DNA of 64,000 nucleotides from assembly GCF_024648825.1 (NCBI RefSeq), contig NZ_JANBBE010000001.1, forward strand, positions 372,001 through 436,000, in the 5' to 3' direction. The position numbers and the translations under genes are program-made. Positions 1-8,172 of this stretch are shown piece by piece. Source of the DNA: Lentzea californiensis. GTDB lineage: Bacteria > Actinomycetota > Actinomycetes > Mycobacteriales > Pseudonocardiaceae. The notes below the pieces were generated by a model. It saw nothing but the letters and a program-made list of their open reading frames with translations, was not told the origin of the DNA and searched no databases. Every line of letters begins with the position of its first letter. Position 1 is the first letter of the stretch.

Positions 1-648
1 CTTCCGGTCGATGCGGACACCGACGGTGTCGCGCTTGTCGACGTCGAACTCCAGCCAGGCACCCCGGGACGGGATGATCTTGACGCTGAAGACGTCCTTG
101 TCGGTCGTCTTGTCGACCGCGGTGTCGTAGTACACACCGGGCGAGCGCACGAGCTGGGAGACCACCACGCGCTCGGTGCCGTTGATGATGAACGTGCCCT
201 TGTTCGTCATCATCGGGAAGTCACCCATGAACACCGTCTGGCTCTTGATCTCGCCAGTGGTGTGGTTGGTGAACTCCGCCGTGACGAACAACGGTGCCGC
301 GTACGTCATGTCCTTGTCCTTGCACTCTTCGGTCGAGGCCTTGACCTCGTCGAAGCGCGGGTCGGAGAAGGACAGTGACATGGAGCCGGAGAAGTCCTCG
401 ATCGGCGAGATCTCGTTGAGGACCTCTTCGAGGCCGCCCGTCGGGGTCTCGTCGCCGGCGTCGACGCGGCGCTGGAACCACGCCTCGTCGCCGGTCAGCC
501 ACTCAAAGGACTGGATCTGCAGGTCAAGCAGGTTGGGCGTCGAAAGCGGCTCGTTAATCTTCGCGAACGAAACCCGCTTCGGCGCTCCAGGGATCCCCGA
601 CGTGGAGTTGGTCGCAGCAGTGGCCTTGGTCGCGCGAGAGATCGCCAA
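1..648 (-). CDS. rpoB: RNA polymerase beta subunit, N-terminal part (runs off left edge)
   Basis: Beta subunit of RNA polymerase. Only the first 216 codons are inside the window. The protein reads [15 protein letters not shown] at the start, then [14 protein letters not shown] and [12 protein letters not shown], which are typical of actinobacterial RpoB, followed by the protrusion and lobe region with [19 protein letters not shown] and RSPGVYYD. I chose the TTG at 648 because GGAAGGA lies 7 bases upstream and because this start matches the usual actinobacterial N-terminus. Two promoters lie just upstream. The rifampicin-binding part of the gene is outside the window. Confidence 0.97.
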   Translation of the reverse strand, partial: MAISRATKATAATNSTSGIPGAPKRVSFAKINEPLSTPNLLDLQIQSFEWLTGDEAWFQRRVDAGDETPTGGLEEVLNEISPIEDFSGSMSLSFSDPRFDEVKASTEECKDKDMTYAAPLFVTAEFTNHTTGEIKSQTVFMGDFPMMTNKGTFIINGTERVVVSQLVRSPGVYYDTAVDKTTDKDVFSVKIIPSRGAWLEFDVDKRDTVGVRIDRK

Positions 649-674
649 GATGCGTCCTTCCAGGGACAAATAGC

Positions 675-703
675 TGGCTAGAGCGAACTAGCACGGCTGT
701 CAA
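675..703 (-). promoter_or_regulatory. rpoB proximal promoter
   Basis: TTGACA at 703-698 and TAGCCA at 680-675 are separated by exactly 17 bases. The predicted start near 668 would give rpoB a leader of about 20 bases that still includes its ribosome binding site. The -35 is perfect; the -10 is only fair. Confidence 0.55.
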
Positions 704-774
704 GGGTGCGGCGCTGCTCGACTAATCCACGCTCTCGGCGAAGGGCAAGCGGAAAATGGGCAGCGCAAAGGGGC

Positions 775-803
775 AGTCTAGCCACACGCACGGCGACTGT
801 CGA
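775..803 (-). promoter_or_regulatory. rpoB distal promoter
   Basis: TCGACA at 803-798 and TAGACT at 780-775 are 17 bases apart, a near-consensus housekeeping sigma-factor promoter. Together with the proximal promoter it forms a tandem pair about 100 bases apart. The predicted leader is about 120 bases. Confidence 0.6.
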
Positions 804-1168
804 GAGGCACCTGGAAGGACCCTCCTCTTGCTCACCGACAGAGTGACCCTGCATGAGCGCGCAGTCAAGATGTTGCGGCTCGATCCACCCTCTGGATGGA
901 GCGCTGTTTACTTGCAGTCACTCATTTGACCTGCACAAACACGTGTGCGGCCGTTTTGGTGGGAAGTTGACGGCCTCAAGTGGACTTACAGAGGGCCACG
1001 AGATTTGTGTGATCGAGATCACGCGTGTCGGGGCTGGCGGAGTACGTGTCCACGGTGCATCTGGGGCTCCTGTGACGTCCTCGCAGCGAAGTTGATCTTA
1101 GGGGACGGAGATCAGGTACCCGACACCGGGCCGGGCCAAACGACCACCCTTGCCCCCGTTGCGAACGG
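804..1168. other. Intergenic stretch between rpoB promoters and mce operon end
   Basis: No supported gene. The open frames here in either direction have no ribosome binding site and do not resemble a protein family I know. The sequence is somewhat AT-richer than its surroundings near 900-1010. I see no tRNA or further clear promoter. Confidence 0.5.
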
Positions 1169-1217
1169 CACGCGGGGACCTTCCGTACCGCATGTCGGTA
1201 CGGAAGGTCCCCGCGTG
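1169..1217 (-). terminator. 49-base hairpin terminator, dispersed repeat copy 1
   Basis: An inverted repeat with a 21-base stem (it opens CACGCGGGGACCTTCCGTA) and a 7-base loop, 3 bases after the stop codon of the last gene of the mce operon. It has no long T-run. A second copy of the same length lies at 51217-51265, with a paired C-G to T-A change in the stem, so the fold appears to be conserved. Confidence 0.7.
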
Positions 1218-1220
1218 CGG

Positions 1221-2069
1221 TCAGCAGCCCTGGAGTTGGCGGTTCTGCTCCACCGTGGCCCCGAACATCTCCATGTTGTCGATCTTCCACCGGCCACCGT
1301 CGTCGACCGCACTGACGCGGAGCATGGCGGTGCCGCCGCCCGACTGGTTGTCGGTGGTGCGGGTGGTGACCTGGTCGGCGAACACGAGCACGGTGGCGTG
1401 GTCGTCCTTGAGCGACGACACGGCTGATGACACCACGCGGACGGTCACGACGAGCTTCTGCTGCGGCGCGACCTCCTTCACGGGGCCGAACACGGCGTTG
1501 TACTGGCACAGGGCCTTGCCGGTGAGCAGTTCCCTGGCGGCCTTCTCGGTCGACTCGACGTCGGCGAAGTTGTACGAGAACGACTTCTCCACGGCCTCGC
1601 GGACCTGGCCGTTGACCTCCGAGGTGGTGGCCGAGTCGACCAGGGCGGCGTCGTAGGACACCGAGCGCGACTTCACCAGGAAGAACGTGCCCAGGCCGCC
1701 CAGCAGCACCGCGACCAGGAGCAACGCCACCGGAAGCGCCCAGCCGTCCTTCAGGCCGGTCCTGCCGGTGACCGGCTCGGCCTCGTCGGCGGAGGCGGGT
1801 TCCTCAGCGGCGGGCTTCGTCCGCGCGGCCGGCTCCTTGACGGGGGGCGGCGTCCACTCGACCGCGTCCGGCGCCTTGAGGTCTGTCTGTTCGAGCACGG
1901 CCTCCGGCGTCACGTCCTCGACCACGGCCTCGGCGGCGGGCTCCACGGCAGGCTCCGCCGCGGGCTCGGCGGACGCGCGCCGGTTCAGGCCGGCGACCTT
2001 GGGACGGCCTCCGGCGGGCGGCGTGGGGATGGGGCGGCGGCGGGGTGGGGGCACGTGCACTCGTTCCAA
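1221..2069 (-). CDS. Mce-associated membrane protein (distal)
   Basis: Last gene of the mce operon, 282 residues if the TTG at 2069 is used; a GTG 9 bases further in is an alternative. Residues 1-108 are a low-complexity cytoplasmic region rich in Pro, Ala and Glu. A single membrane helix spans about 111-132, and the remaining 150 residues form an extracytoplasmic domain of the NTF2-like type found in Mce-associated (Mam/Mas) proteins. Family members are thought to support or stabilise the Mce transporter; their exact role is not settled. It follows the preceding gene by 15 bases on the same strand and ends just before a strong hairpin. Confidence 0.8.
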   Translation of the reverse strand: MERVHVPPPRRRPIPTPPAGGRPKVAGLNRRASAEPAAEPAVEPAAEAVVEDVTPEAVLEQTDLKAPDAVEWTPPPVKEPAARTKPAAEEPASADEAEPVTGRTGLKDGWALPVALLLVAVLLGGLGTFFLVKSRSVSYDAALVDSATTSEVNGQVREAVEKSFSYNFADVESTEKAARELLTGKALCQYNAVFGPVKEVAPQQKLVVTVRVVSSAVSSLKDDHATVLVFADQVTTRTTDNQSGGGTAMLRVSAVDDGGRWKIDNMEMFGATVEQNRQLQGC

Positions 2070-2084
2070 TCAGCTCTGGCCGGA

Positions 2085-2600
2085 TCAGACGCTTGACCGC
2101 AGCGGGCCCAGCTGGCTCAGCTTCCAGCCGTCCTCGGTGCGGGTGAGCTTGGTCAGGTACCGGTTGATCTTGGTGACCTTCTGGCCGCCGTCGGGCGTCA
2201 CGGTGCTCTCGACCACGGCGATCATCGACGCGCTGCCGGCGCGGTCGTCCAGCTCGGTGATCGCGGCGTCCAGCACCTTCGACGTCGTCACGGACTTGGC
2301 GTCGACCAGCTGCTTCTTGCGCGAGTCCTTGTCCTTGTCGATCTCCGCGCGCAGGTCGCCGGTCGACGAGTTGAGCCAGCGCTGCAGGTCCTCGTCGACC
2401 TTCTTGTAGTCGAGGGTCAGGAAGTTCGTGACGCCGACCTGGCCGGACCGCAGTGCCTCGTCGCGCACCGAGGCGAACGCCGACTCGGACGAGTGCGACG
2501 CCGAGTACCAGGCCACGCCCGAGTACGCGGCGAAGCCGAACGTCAGCACCGCCAGGACGGCGGCGGCACCCAAAATCATTCTGGCCGTGAAGATCCGCAC
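2085..2600 (-). CDS. Mce-associated membrane protein (proximal)
   Basis: A 171-residue protein with one N-terminal membrane helix (about residues 8-30) and an extracytoplasmic domain of the Mce-associated type. It is homologous in layout to the gene that follows it. The GTG at 2600 overlaps the mceF stop codon by one base (TAGTG), which points to translational coupling and rejects a longer frame that would run back inside mceF. It probably assists the lipid importer encoded upstream. The function is inferred from position and architecture; no catalytic motif is visible. Confidence 0.8.
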   Translation of the reverse strand: MRIFTARMILGAAAVLAVLTFGFAAYSGVAWYSASHSSESAFASVRDEALRSGQVGVTNFLTLDYKKVDEDLQRWLNSSTGDLRAEIDKDKDSRKKQLVDAKSVTTSKVLDAAITELDDRAGSASMIAVVESTVTPDGGQKVTKINRYLTKLTRTEDGWKLSQLGPLRSSV

Positions 2601-3829
2601 TACTTCTTCCCCTCCGGCAAGCCCAGCAGCTGGCCCAGCGACGTCAGCAACGGCACCTCCGGCGCGGCGGTCTGCCCCGCCGGCTCCTGACCCGGCTGCG
2701 TCGTCGCGTTGCCGACCGGCGTGGTCGGCGTTCCACCATATGGCGCATTCTGCGAGCCTCGCACCGAGGTCGCCGACCCGCGCGCGAGAGCGCAGTACGC
2801 CTGTGTGTTCAGCGGCGCGGCAGAGGTGTCGCCACCGGGACGAATCGTCGTGCCCTCGTATCCGACGGTGCACGGCATCGGGTCGAACACGTTCAGGGCC
2901 AGCCCGAAGTGCGCCGACCCGTCACCCGGCGCCACGGAGAACCCGCCGCCGACGGCGATGGGGTACGTCACCGCGATCTGCTCCAGACCGTCGCGCCTGG
3001 TCACGAGGATGTTCGACGTGGTCAGCAGGTTCGCGAAGACCACCCCGAGGTTCGGCCCGCTCTCCTTGAGCAGCGCCGACACCTGCTCGGACGCCGGCGG
3101 CACGGCCACGATCAACCGCCGCAGGTCGCCGTCGGAGGCCTTGAGCTGCTCGGCGAGCAACCGCAGGTCCCCGCTGAACGACCGGATGGCGCCACCGGAA
3201 GCGGCCTGCGTGGCCAGCACGATCCGCCCGTCCTGCAGCAGCTGCGTCGTCTGCGGCAGGTGCTCCTTGGCGGCCGCCGTGAACGCCGCGGTGTTGTCGA
3301 TCAGCACCTGCAGGTCGCCACCGGTCCCGCTGAACGCCGTGTGCAGCTCGTCGACCACGGTCCTCAGGGAGTCCGTCGGCACCGAGGAGGCGAAGGCGTC
3401 CAAGTTGGACAGCAGCCCGTCGACCGGCGGAGGCGTGCGGGTCGCCGAACGCGGGATGACCGACCCGGCCTCCAGGTACGGCCCGCCGTCGCTCTTCGGC
3501 CGCAGGTCCACGTACTGCTCCCCCACGGCCGACCGGTTGGCCACGACGGCCTCGGTCGCCGAGGGCACGCGCGGCGCGTCGGCGTCCAGTTCCAGGTCGA
3601 CCTCGATGCCGTCGGACGTCAGCCGCAGCTGCCCGACCCGCCCGATCGTCACGCCGCGATAGGTCACCTCAGCGTTGGTGAAGATGCCGCCCGAGTCGGC
3701 GAGCTGCATCGTCACGACCTTCGACGCCGACTTGAACAGACCGATGTAGGTAGCGCTGACGTACGAGATGCCCAGCAGCGCGACCAGCGCGAACGCGCCG
3801 ATCTTGAGCTTCGTCGACCGCAGGATCAC
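2600..3829 (-). CDS. mceF: MCE family protein, MceF position
   Basis: A 409-residue substrate-binding subunit of an Mce lipid importer, last of the six MCE proteins. An N-terminal membrane anchor (residues 9-30) is followed by the MCE domain (about 38-115, with VTYRGVTIGRVGQL), a long helical region, and a low-complexity C-terminal tail rich in Thr, Pro and Gly. In this family the helical regions are thought to form the periplasmic shuttle for lipids or sterols. The GTG start overlaps the mceE stop (GTGA). The cargo cannot be read from the sequence. Confidence 0.9.
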   Translation of the reverse strand: MILRSTKLKIGAFALVALLGISYVSATYIGLFKSASKVVTMQLADSGGIFTNAEVTYRGVTIGRVGQLRLTSDGIEVDLELDADAPRVPSATEAVVANRSAVGEQYVDLRPKSDGGPYLEAGSVIPRSATRTPPPVDGLLSNLDAFASSVPTDSLRTVVDELHTAFSGTGGDLQVLIDNTAAFTAAAKEHLPQTTQLLQDGRIVLATQAASGGAIRSFSGDLRLLAEQLKASDGDLRRLIVAVPPASEQVSALLKESGPNLGVVFANLLTTSNILVTRRDGLEQIAVTYPIAVGGGFSVAPGDGSAHFGLALNVFDPMPCTVGYEGTTIRPGGDTSAAPLNTQAYCALARGSATSVRGSQNAPYGGTPTTPVGNATTQPGQEPAGQTAAPEVPLLTSLGQLLGLPEGKK

Positions 3830-4983
3830 TTGCGACCACCTCCCAGCAGCCCGCCGAGCAGGTCGCCCAGCCCGGACCCGGTGCCCTGCCCGAGGTTCGG
3901 CAGCGGGATGTTCGGCATCGGCAGCGGCGTGCCCTGCGACGGGATCAGCGAGTCGATCGGCGACTGCCGCGACCTGCCGAGGTTGTCGAGCACCGTGCCG
4001 AGGTTCAGGTCGAGGTCGATGAACGCGTTGGTGTAGTCGCCCTTGATGCCGTCGACAGCCTCGTCCGGGAACGGGTAGGTCAGCAGCAGCTCCAGCGACT
4101 TCGGCAGGTTCTGCCCAGACTCGACGAGCTTCGTCAGCGTCGGCTGCAAGGCCTTCAGGTCCGCCACGATGTCGTCACGGCTCCTGTTGATCGTGTCCGT
4201 GGCGACGTCGGAGAGCTTGTCCAGCGACTGCAGCAACGTCACGAGCTGCGTGCGCTGCTCGGCCAGCACCTTCAGGCCGGGCTCCAGGTCCGTCAGCGCG
4301 ATCGCGATCTTGTCGCGCTGCTGCGCCAGGGTCCCCGCCAGCCGGTTCATCGAGTCGAGCGCGCGGACGATCTCCGACTTGTGCTTGTCCAGCTCCCCGA
4401 CGAACGTGTTGAGGTTGCCCAGCAACGAGCGGATCTCCTTCTCGTTGCCCTCCATCGCCGCGTTGAGCTCCTTGGTGATGTTCTGCAGCTGCGCGACACC
4501 ACCGCCGTTGAGCAACATCGACAACGCTCCGAAGACCTCTTCGACCTCGGGGTTGCGGTTGGTCCTGTCCAACGGGATCACGGCGTTGTCGGCGAGCCTG
4601 CCCTCCGCAGCCTGTGTTCGATCATTCTTGGGAGGCTTGCCGAGCTCGACGAACTTCTCGCCCAGCAACGCGGACTGGCGCAGCTTCGCGAAGGCGTTCG
4701 CCGGCAGCTGCACGTCACCGTTGACCAGCAGCGTCACTTCGGCGGTCCAGCCGTCCGGGCCCAGGTCGATCTTCTCGACCCGCCCGACCGGCACGTCGTT
4801 GACCTTCACGCCGGCCTGCGGCACCAGGTCGAGGACGTCCTTGAACTGCGCCTTGACCCGGTACGGGTGATCACCGACGTCGGCGCCGCCCGGCAGCGGC
4901 ATGTTGTAGACGCCGTCGAACCCGCCCGAGCCGCAGCCCGAGACCAGCAACAGCGCCGTCAGCCCTACGACCAGCTTCCTCAC
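3826..4983 (-). CDS. mceE: MCE family lipoprotein, MceE position
   Basis: A 385-residue lipoprotein of the Mce importer. The signal peptide ends in a clear lipobox, LVSG then Cys17. The MCE domain follows (about 40-115, VKVNDVPVGRVEKI), then long alpha-helical segments and a Gly/Leu-rich tail. In Mce operons the fifth MCE gene is the one normally lipidated (LprK/LprN type), which confirms the gene order here. The start overlaps mceD by 4 bases. It is likely anchored to the outer face of the membrane. Confidence 0.92.
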   Translation of the reverse strand: MRKLVVGLTALLLVSGCGSGGFDGVYNMPLPGGADVGDHPYRVKAQFKDVLDLVPQAGVKVNDVPVGRVEKIDLGPDGWTAEVTLLVNGDVQLPANAFAKLRQSALLGEKFVELGKPPKNDRTQAAEGRLADNAVIPLDRTNRNPEVEEVFGALSMLLNGGGVAQLQNITKELNAAMEGNEKEIRSLLGNLNTFVGELDKHKSEIVRALDSMNRLAGTLAQQRDKIAIALTDLEPGLKVLAEQRTQLVTLLQSLDKLSDVATDTINRSRDDIVADLKALQPTLTKLVESGQNLPKSLELLLTYPFPDEAVDGIKGDYTNAFIDLDLNLGTVLDNLGRSRQSPIDSLIPSQGTPLPMPNIPLPNLGQGTGSGLGDLLGGLLGGGRK

Positions 4984-6146
4984 CGGGGCACCCCCGCGAG
5001 CGGCAGGGGCAACGGCAGCTTGCCCGCGTTGAGGTCGCTGATGATCTCGGCCGGCGGCTTCAACGGCACCACGCCGGTCAGGATCGGCTCCAGCTGCTTG
5101 CAGGTCTGCGCGAGGATCGGCGGCACGTTGTTCGGCGTCGCCTGCTGGATCAGCTTGCAGATCAGCACGATCGGCGGCTGGTTCAGCTCGTTGATGTTCG
5201 CGCGAACGTCGAGCGTCCCGGACGCCGCGTTGTAGGAGTTCTGCAGGTTGCCCAGGGCCAGCGGGGCGACGTCGAGCGTCTCCGCCAGCGCGGCCCGCTG
5301 GTTCACCAGCACCTGCGTGATCGAGGCGAGCTTGTCCACGTTGGACTTGAGCACCTCGCGGTTGTCCTTGATGAACCCCTGCACCAGACCCAGCGCGGTC
5401 GCGAGCTCCGACAGCGCCGCGCCGAGGTCGCCGCGTTCGTCGGCCAGCATCTTCGACACGTCCGCGAGCTGCCTGTTGAAGTCGCGGACCTGGCTGTCGT
5501 TCGCGGCCAGCATCGCGGTGAACTTCTGCAGGTTGTCGACCGTGGCGAACAGGTCCTCCTTGGACCCCGACAGCGTCCGGGTGGCCTGGCCGAGGTTCTT
5601 CAACGTGTCGTTGAGCGCCTGGCCGTTGCCTTCCAGGTTGCGAGCGGCCGAGTTCAGCAGGTCCGCCAACGCCCCGTCGGCGTTCGCGCCGTTGGGACCC
5701 AGCGCGGTCGTGAGCTTGTCGAGCGAGGAGTACAGCTCGTCCAGCTCGACCGGCGTCGCGGTGCGCTCGCGCGGGATCACGGCGTCCTCGCCCAGCGTCG
5801 GACCACCGGTGTAGGCGGGCGCGAGCTGCACGTACCGGTCGCTGACCACGCTCGGCGAGACCACGACGGCCTGCGCGTTCTCCGGCACCCGCACGTCGCG
5901 GTCGACGGTGAACACGACCTTCACGGTCTTGCCCTCGGGCGTGACCTCGTCGATCGTGCCGACCTTCACGCCGAGGATGCGCACGTCACCGCCGGGGTAG
6001 ACGCCGACGGCCGCCGCGAAGTGCGCGGTGACCTTGCGTCCGTTCATCCCGTTGAAGACCCACCAGAGCCCGGCCGTCACGACGAGCGCGAGCACGCACG
6101 CGACCGCGATGAAACGGCCGACCTTGCTGTGAGCTGCTGTAGTCAT
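4980..6146 (-). CDS. mceD: MCE family protein, MceD position
   Basis: A 388-residue subunit of the Mce transporter. The sequence begins MTTAAHSKVGRF and continues into a membrane anchor (about 10-30) and an MCE domain with GGDVRILGVKVGTIDEV. A helical region follows. A longer frame upstream would lie inside mceC; the ATG at 6146 is preferred because it forms an ATGA overlap with the mceC stop, like other junctions of this operon. The C-terminus carries Cys residues in a region reading VLICKLIQ and AQTCKQLEPI. Confidence 0.9.
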   Translation of the reverse strand: MTTAAHSKVGRFIAVACVLALVVTAGLWWVFNGMNGRKVTAHFAAAVGVYPGGDVRILGVKVGTIDEVTPEGKTVKVVFTVDRDVRVPENAQAVVVSPSVVSDRYVQLAPAYTGGPTLGEDAVIPRERTATPVELDELYSSLDKLTTALGPNGANADGALADLLNSAARNLEGNGQALNDTLKNLGQATRTLSGSKEDLFATVDNLQKFTAMLAANDSQVRDFNRQLADVSKMLADERGDLGAALSELATALGLVQGFIKDNREVLKSNVDKLASITQVLVNQRAALAETLDVAPLALGNLQNSYNAASGTLDVRANINELNQPPIVLICKLIQQATPNNVPPILAQTCKQLEPILTGVVPLKPPAEIISDLNAGKLPLPLPLAGVPR

Positions 6147-7144
6147 CGCTGCACTCCCGGAGGCAGGCAGCCTTCCTCGTTGAACCCGACGACGCCGAGG
6201 TTCACCGAGGGCGGCAGCAGACCGCAGATGTAGGTGTCGAACCAACGACCGTTGCCCAGGGTGTTCGCGAACACCCGGTAGAACGGCGCCATCAGCGCAA
6301 GGCTGCGGTCGAGGTTCTCCTGGTTGCGCTCCAGGATCGTGGTGACCCTGCCGAGCTGTTCCAGCGCCGGCTTGAGCTGGCTCTGGTTGTCGTTCACCAG
6401 GCCGCTGAGCTCACGGGACAGGTTCCGCGTGCCGGTCAGCAGGGCGCTGATCGCCTCGCGGCGCTTCCGCAGCTCGCCGAGCAGCAGGTTGCCGTCCGAC
6501 AGCAGCTTCTCGAACTCGGCGTTGCGGTCGGCCAGCGTCTTTGTCAGCTGCCGCGTGTTGTCCAGCAGCTTCGCCAGCTGCTCGTCGCGCGAGGAGATCG
6601 TCTTCGACAACGCGGACAGGCCGTCCAGCGCGCCCCGGACGTGCTCCGGCGAGTTCTTGAAGGTGTCCGAGAGGACGGTGAAGCTGTCCGCGAGCTGCTT
6701 GGTGTCGATCTGGCCGACGGTCGTCGCGAGCCCGTTGAACGCCTCGTTCACGTCGTACGGCGCGAGCGTGCGTTCCTTGGGGATCGGGTCGCCGGGCGAC
6801 AACGGCTGGGTGCCTTGCGGGTCCAGCGCCAGGAACTTCTGCCCCAGCAACGTCTTGATGCGGATCATCGCGGTCGACCGGTCGCCCACCCAGGCGTCCT
6901 TGACCTTGAACGTCACCCGCACCCGGTCGCCGTTGAGCCTGACCTTGGTGACCTTGCCGACCTTCACGCCGGCGACGCGGACCTCGTTGCCCGGCACCAG
7001 TCCCGCGGCCTCGCTGAAGTCCGCGGCGTAGCTCGTGCCGCCGCCGACGATCGGCAGGTCGTCGGAGTAGAACGCGGCCAGCAGCAGCAGGGCGATCAGC
7101 GTCAGGCTGACCGCGCCGGTCCTGATCGGGTTGCTCGTCCTCAT
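6143..7144 (-). CDS. mceC: MCE family protein, MceC position
   Basis: A 333-residue Mce transporter subunit. It has an N-terminal membrane anchor (residues 8-25) and an MCE domain with GNEVRVAGVKVGKVTKV, followed by heptad-like helices. The C-terminus reads GRWFDTYICGLLPPSV, a short Trp/Cys segment also found in MceB of this operon. The ATG at 7144 overlaps the mceB stop by 4 bases. It probably forms part of the hetero-oligomeric tunnel through which lipid reaches the permeases. Confidence 0.9.
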   Translation of the reverse strand: MRTSNPIRTGAVSLTLIALLLLAAFYSDDLPIVGGGTSYAADFSEAAGLVPGNEVRVAGVKVGKVTKVRLNGDRVRVTFKVKDAWVGDRSTAMIRIKTLLGQKFLALDPQGTQPLSPGDPIPKERTLAPYDVNEAFNGLATTVGQIDTKQLADSFTVLSDTFKNSPEHVRGALDGLSALSKTISSRDEQLAKLLDNTRQLTKTLADRNAEFEKLLSDGNLLLGELRKRREAISALLTGTRNLSRELSGLVNDNQSQLKPALEQLGRVTTILERNQENLDRSLALMAPFYRVFANTLGNGRWFDTYICGLLPPSVNLGVVGFNEEGCLPPGVQR

Positions 7145-8172
7145 CGGCGGCACCTCTGCTGTGTCACCGGCAACGCCGTGATCGGGATCGGGTCGTTGAT
7201 GACCGGCGGCACGGCGATCTGGCCGCTGGCCTCGCACAGGTAGAAGTTGAACCACGAACCGTAGGTCGCGGTCCGCGTGATCGTCTCCAGCTTGCTGGGC
7301 AGGCGCTGCAACATGCGGTCGACGAGCACCTCGTTGTCGCCCAGCGTCTTCGAGACGATGCCGAGCTGCGCGATGTCGTTCTTGAGCGGCTCGCGGCCCT
7401 GCTCCAGCAGGCCGGAGGTGGCCTGGGTCAGGTCGCCGAGCGCGGTGATCGCCTCACCGATCGGCTGGCGGTCCTGCGCGAGGCCGGAGACCAGCGTCTG
7501 CAACGTGATCACGAGGTTGTTGAAGTCCTCGTCGCGCGAGTTCACGGTCTCCAGCGCGGTGTTGAGGTTGTCGACGACCTCGCCGATCACCTTGTCCTTG
7601 CTGGCCAAAGTGCTGGTCAGCGAGGCCGTGTGCTGGAGCAGGCTGTCGATCGTGCTGCCTTCTCCCTGCAGCACCTGGATGATCTCGAACGACAGCTTGT
7701 TCACGTCGTCCGGCGACAGGGCCTGGAAGAGCGGCTTGAAGCCGTTGAACAGCACGGTCAGGTCGAGCGCGGCCTTCGTGCGTTCCAACGGGATCGTGCC
7801 GCCCTCGGCCAGCACCGCCAACGTGTCACCGGTGCCGGACTCCAGCGCGATGTACCGCTGCCCCACCAGGTTGCGGTACTTGATCGTCGCCGTCACCGCC
7901 TCCGGCAGCTTGCGGTCGCCGTCGATGGAGAACTCCACCTCGGCGGTCTTGCGGTCGACGACCTTGATCCCGTCGACCTGCCCGACGCGGACACCGGCGA
8001 TGCGGATGTCATCACCCTCGTTCAGCGCGGTGACGTCGGTGAACTGGGCCTTGTACTCGGTGGCACTGGCCAGGTTCACGTTGGCGATGGTGACCGCGAG
8101 CAACGACGTGGCGAGGATCGTGACCACCGCGAAGGCGATCAGCTTGAGCAGCGGGGCCAGCAGTCCCTTCAC
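7141..8172 (-). CDS. mceB: MCE family protein, MceB position
   Basis: A 343-residue Mce subunit with a membrane anchor at residues 8-30, an MCE domain (DDIRIAGVRVGQVDGI) and long amphipathic helices. Near the C-terminus it reads GSWFNFYLCEASGQI, resembling the matching region of MceC. The GTG start overlaps the mceA stop codon (GTGA). It works with the YrbE permeases and the MceG ATPase from the same operon. Confidence 0.9.
   Translation of the reverse strand: MKGLLAPLLKLIAFAVVTILATSLLAVTIANVNLASATEYKAQFTDVTALNEGDDIRIAGVRVGQVDGIKVVDRKTAEVEFSIDGDRKLPEAVTATIKYRNLVGQRYIALESGTGDTLAVLAEGGTIPLERTKAALDLTVLFNGFKPLFQALSPDDVNKLSFEIIQVLQGEGSTIDSLLQHTASLTSTLASKDKVIGEVVDNLNTALETVNSRDEDFNNLVITLQTLVSGLAQDRQPIGEAITALGDLTQATSGLLEQGREPLKNDIAQLGIVSKTLGDNEVLVDRMLQRLPSKLETITRTATYGSWFNFYLCEASGQIAVPPVINDPIPITALPVTQQRCRR

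Noticed and set aside
853..1427. Plus-strand open frames between rpoB and the mce operon
   Set aside because: No ribosome binding sites, no homology, and one runs through the hairpin and into the opposite strand of a supported gene.
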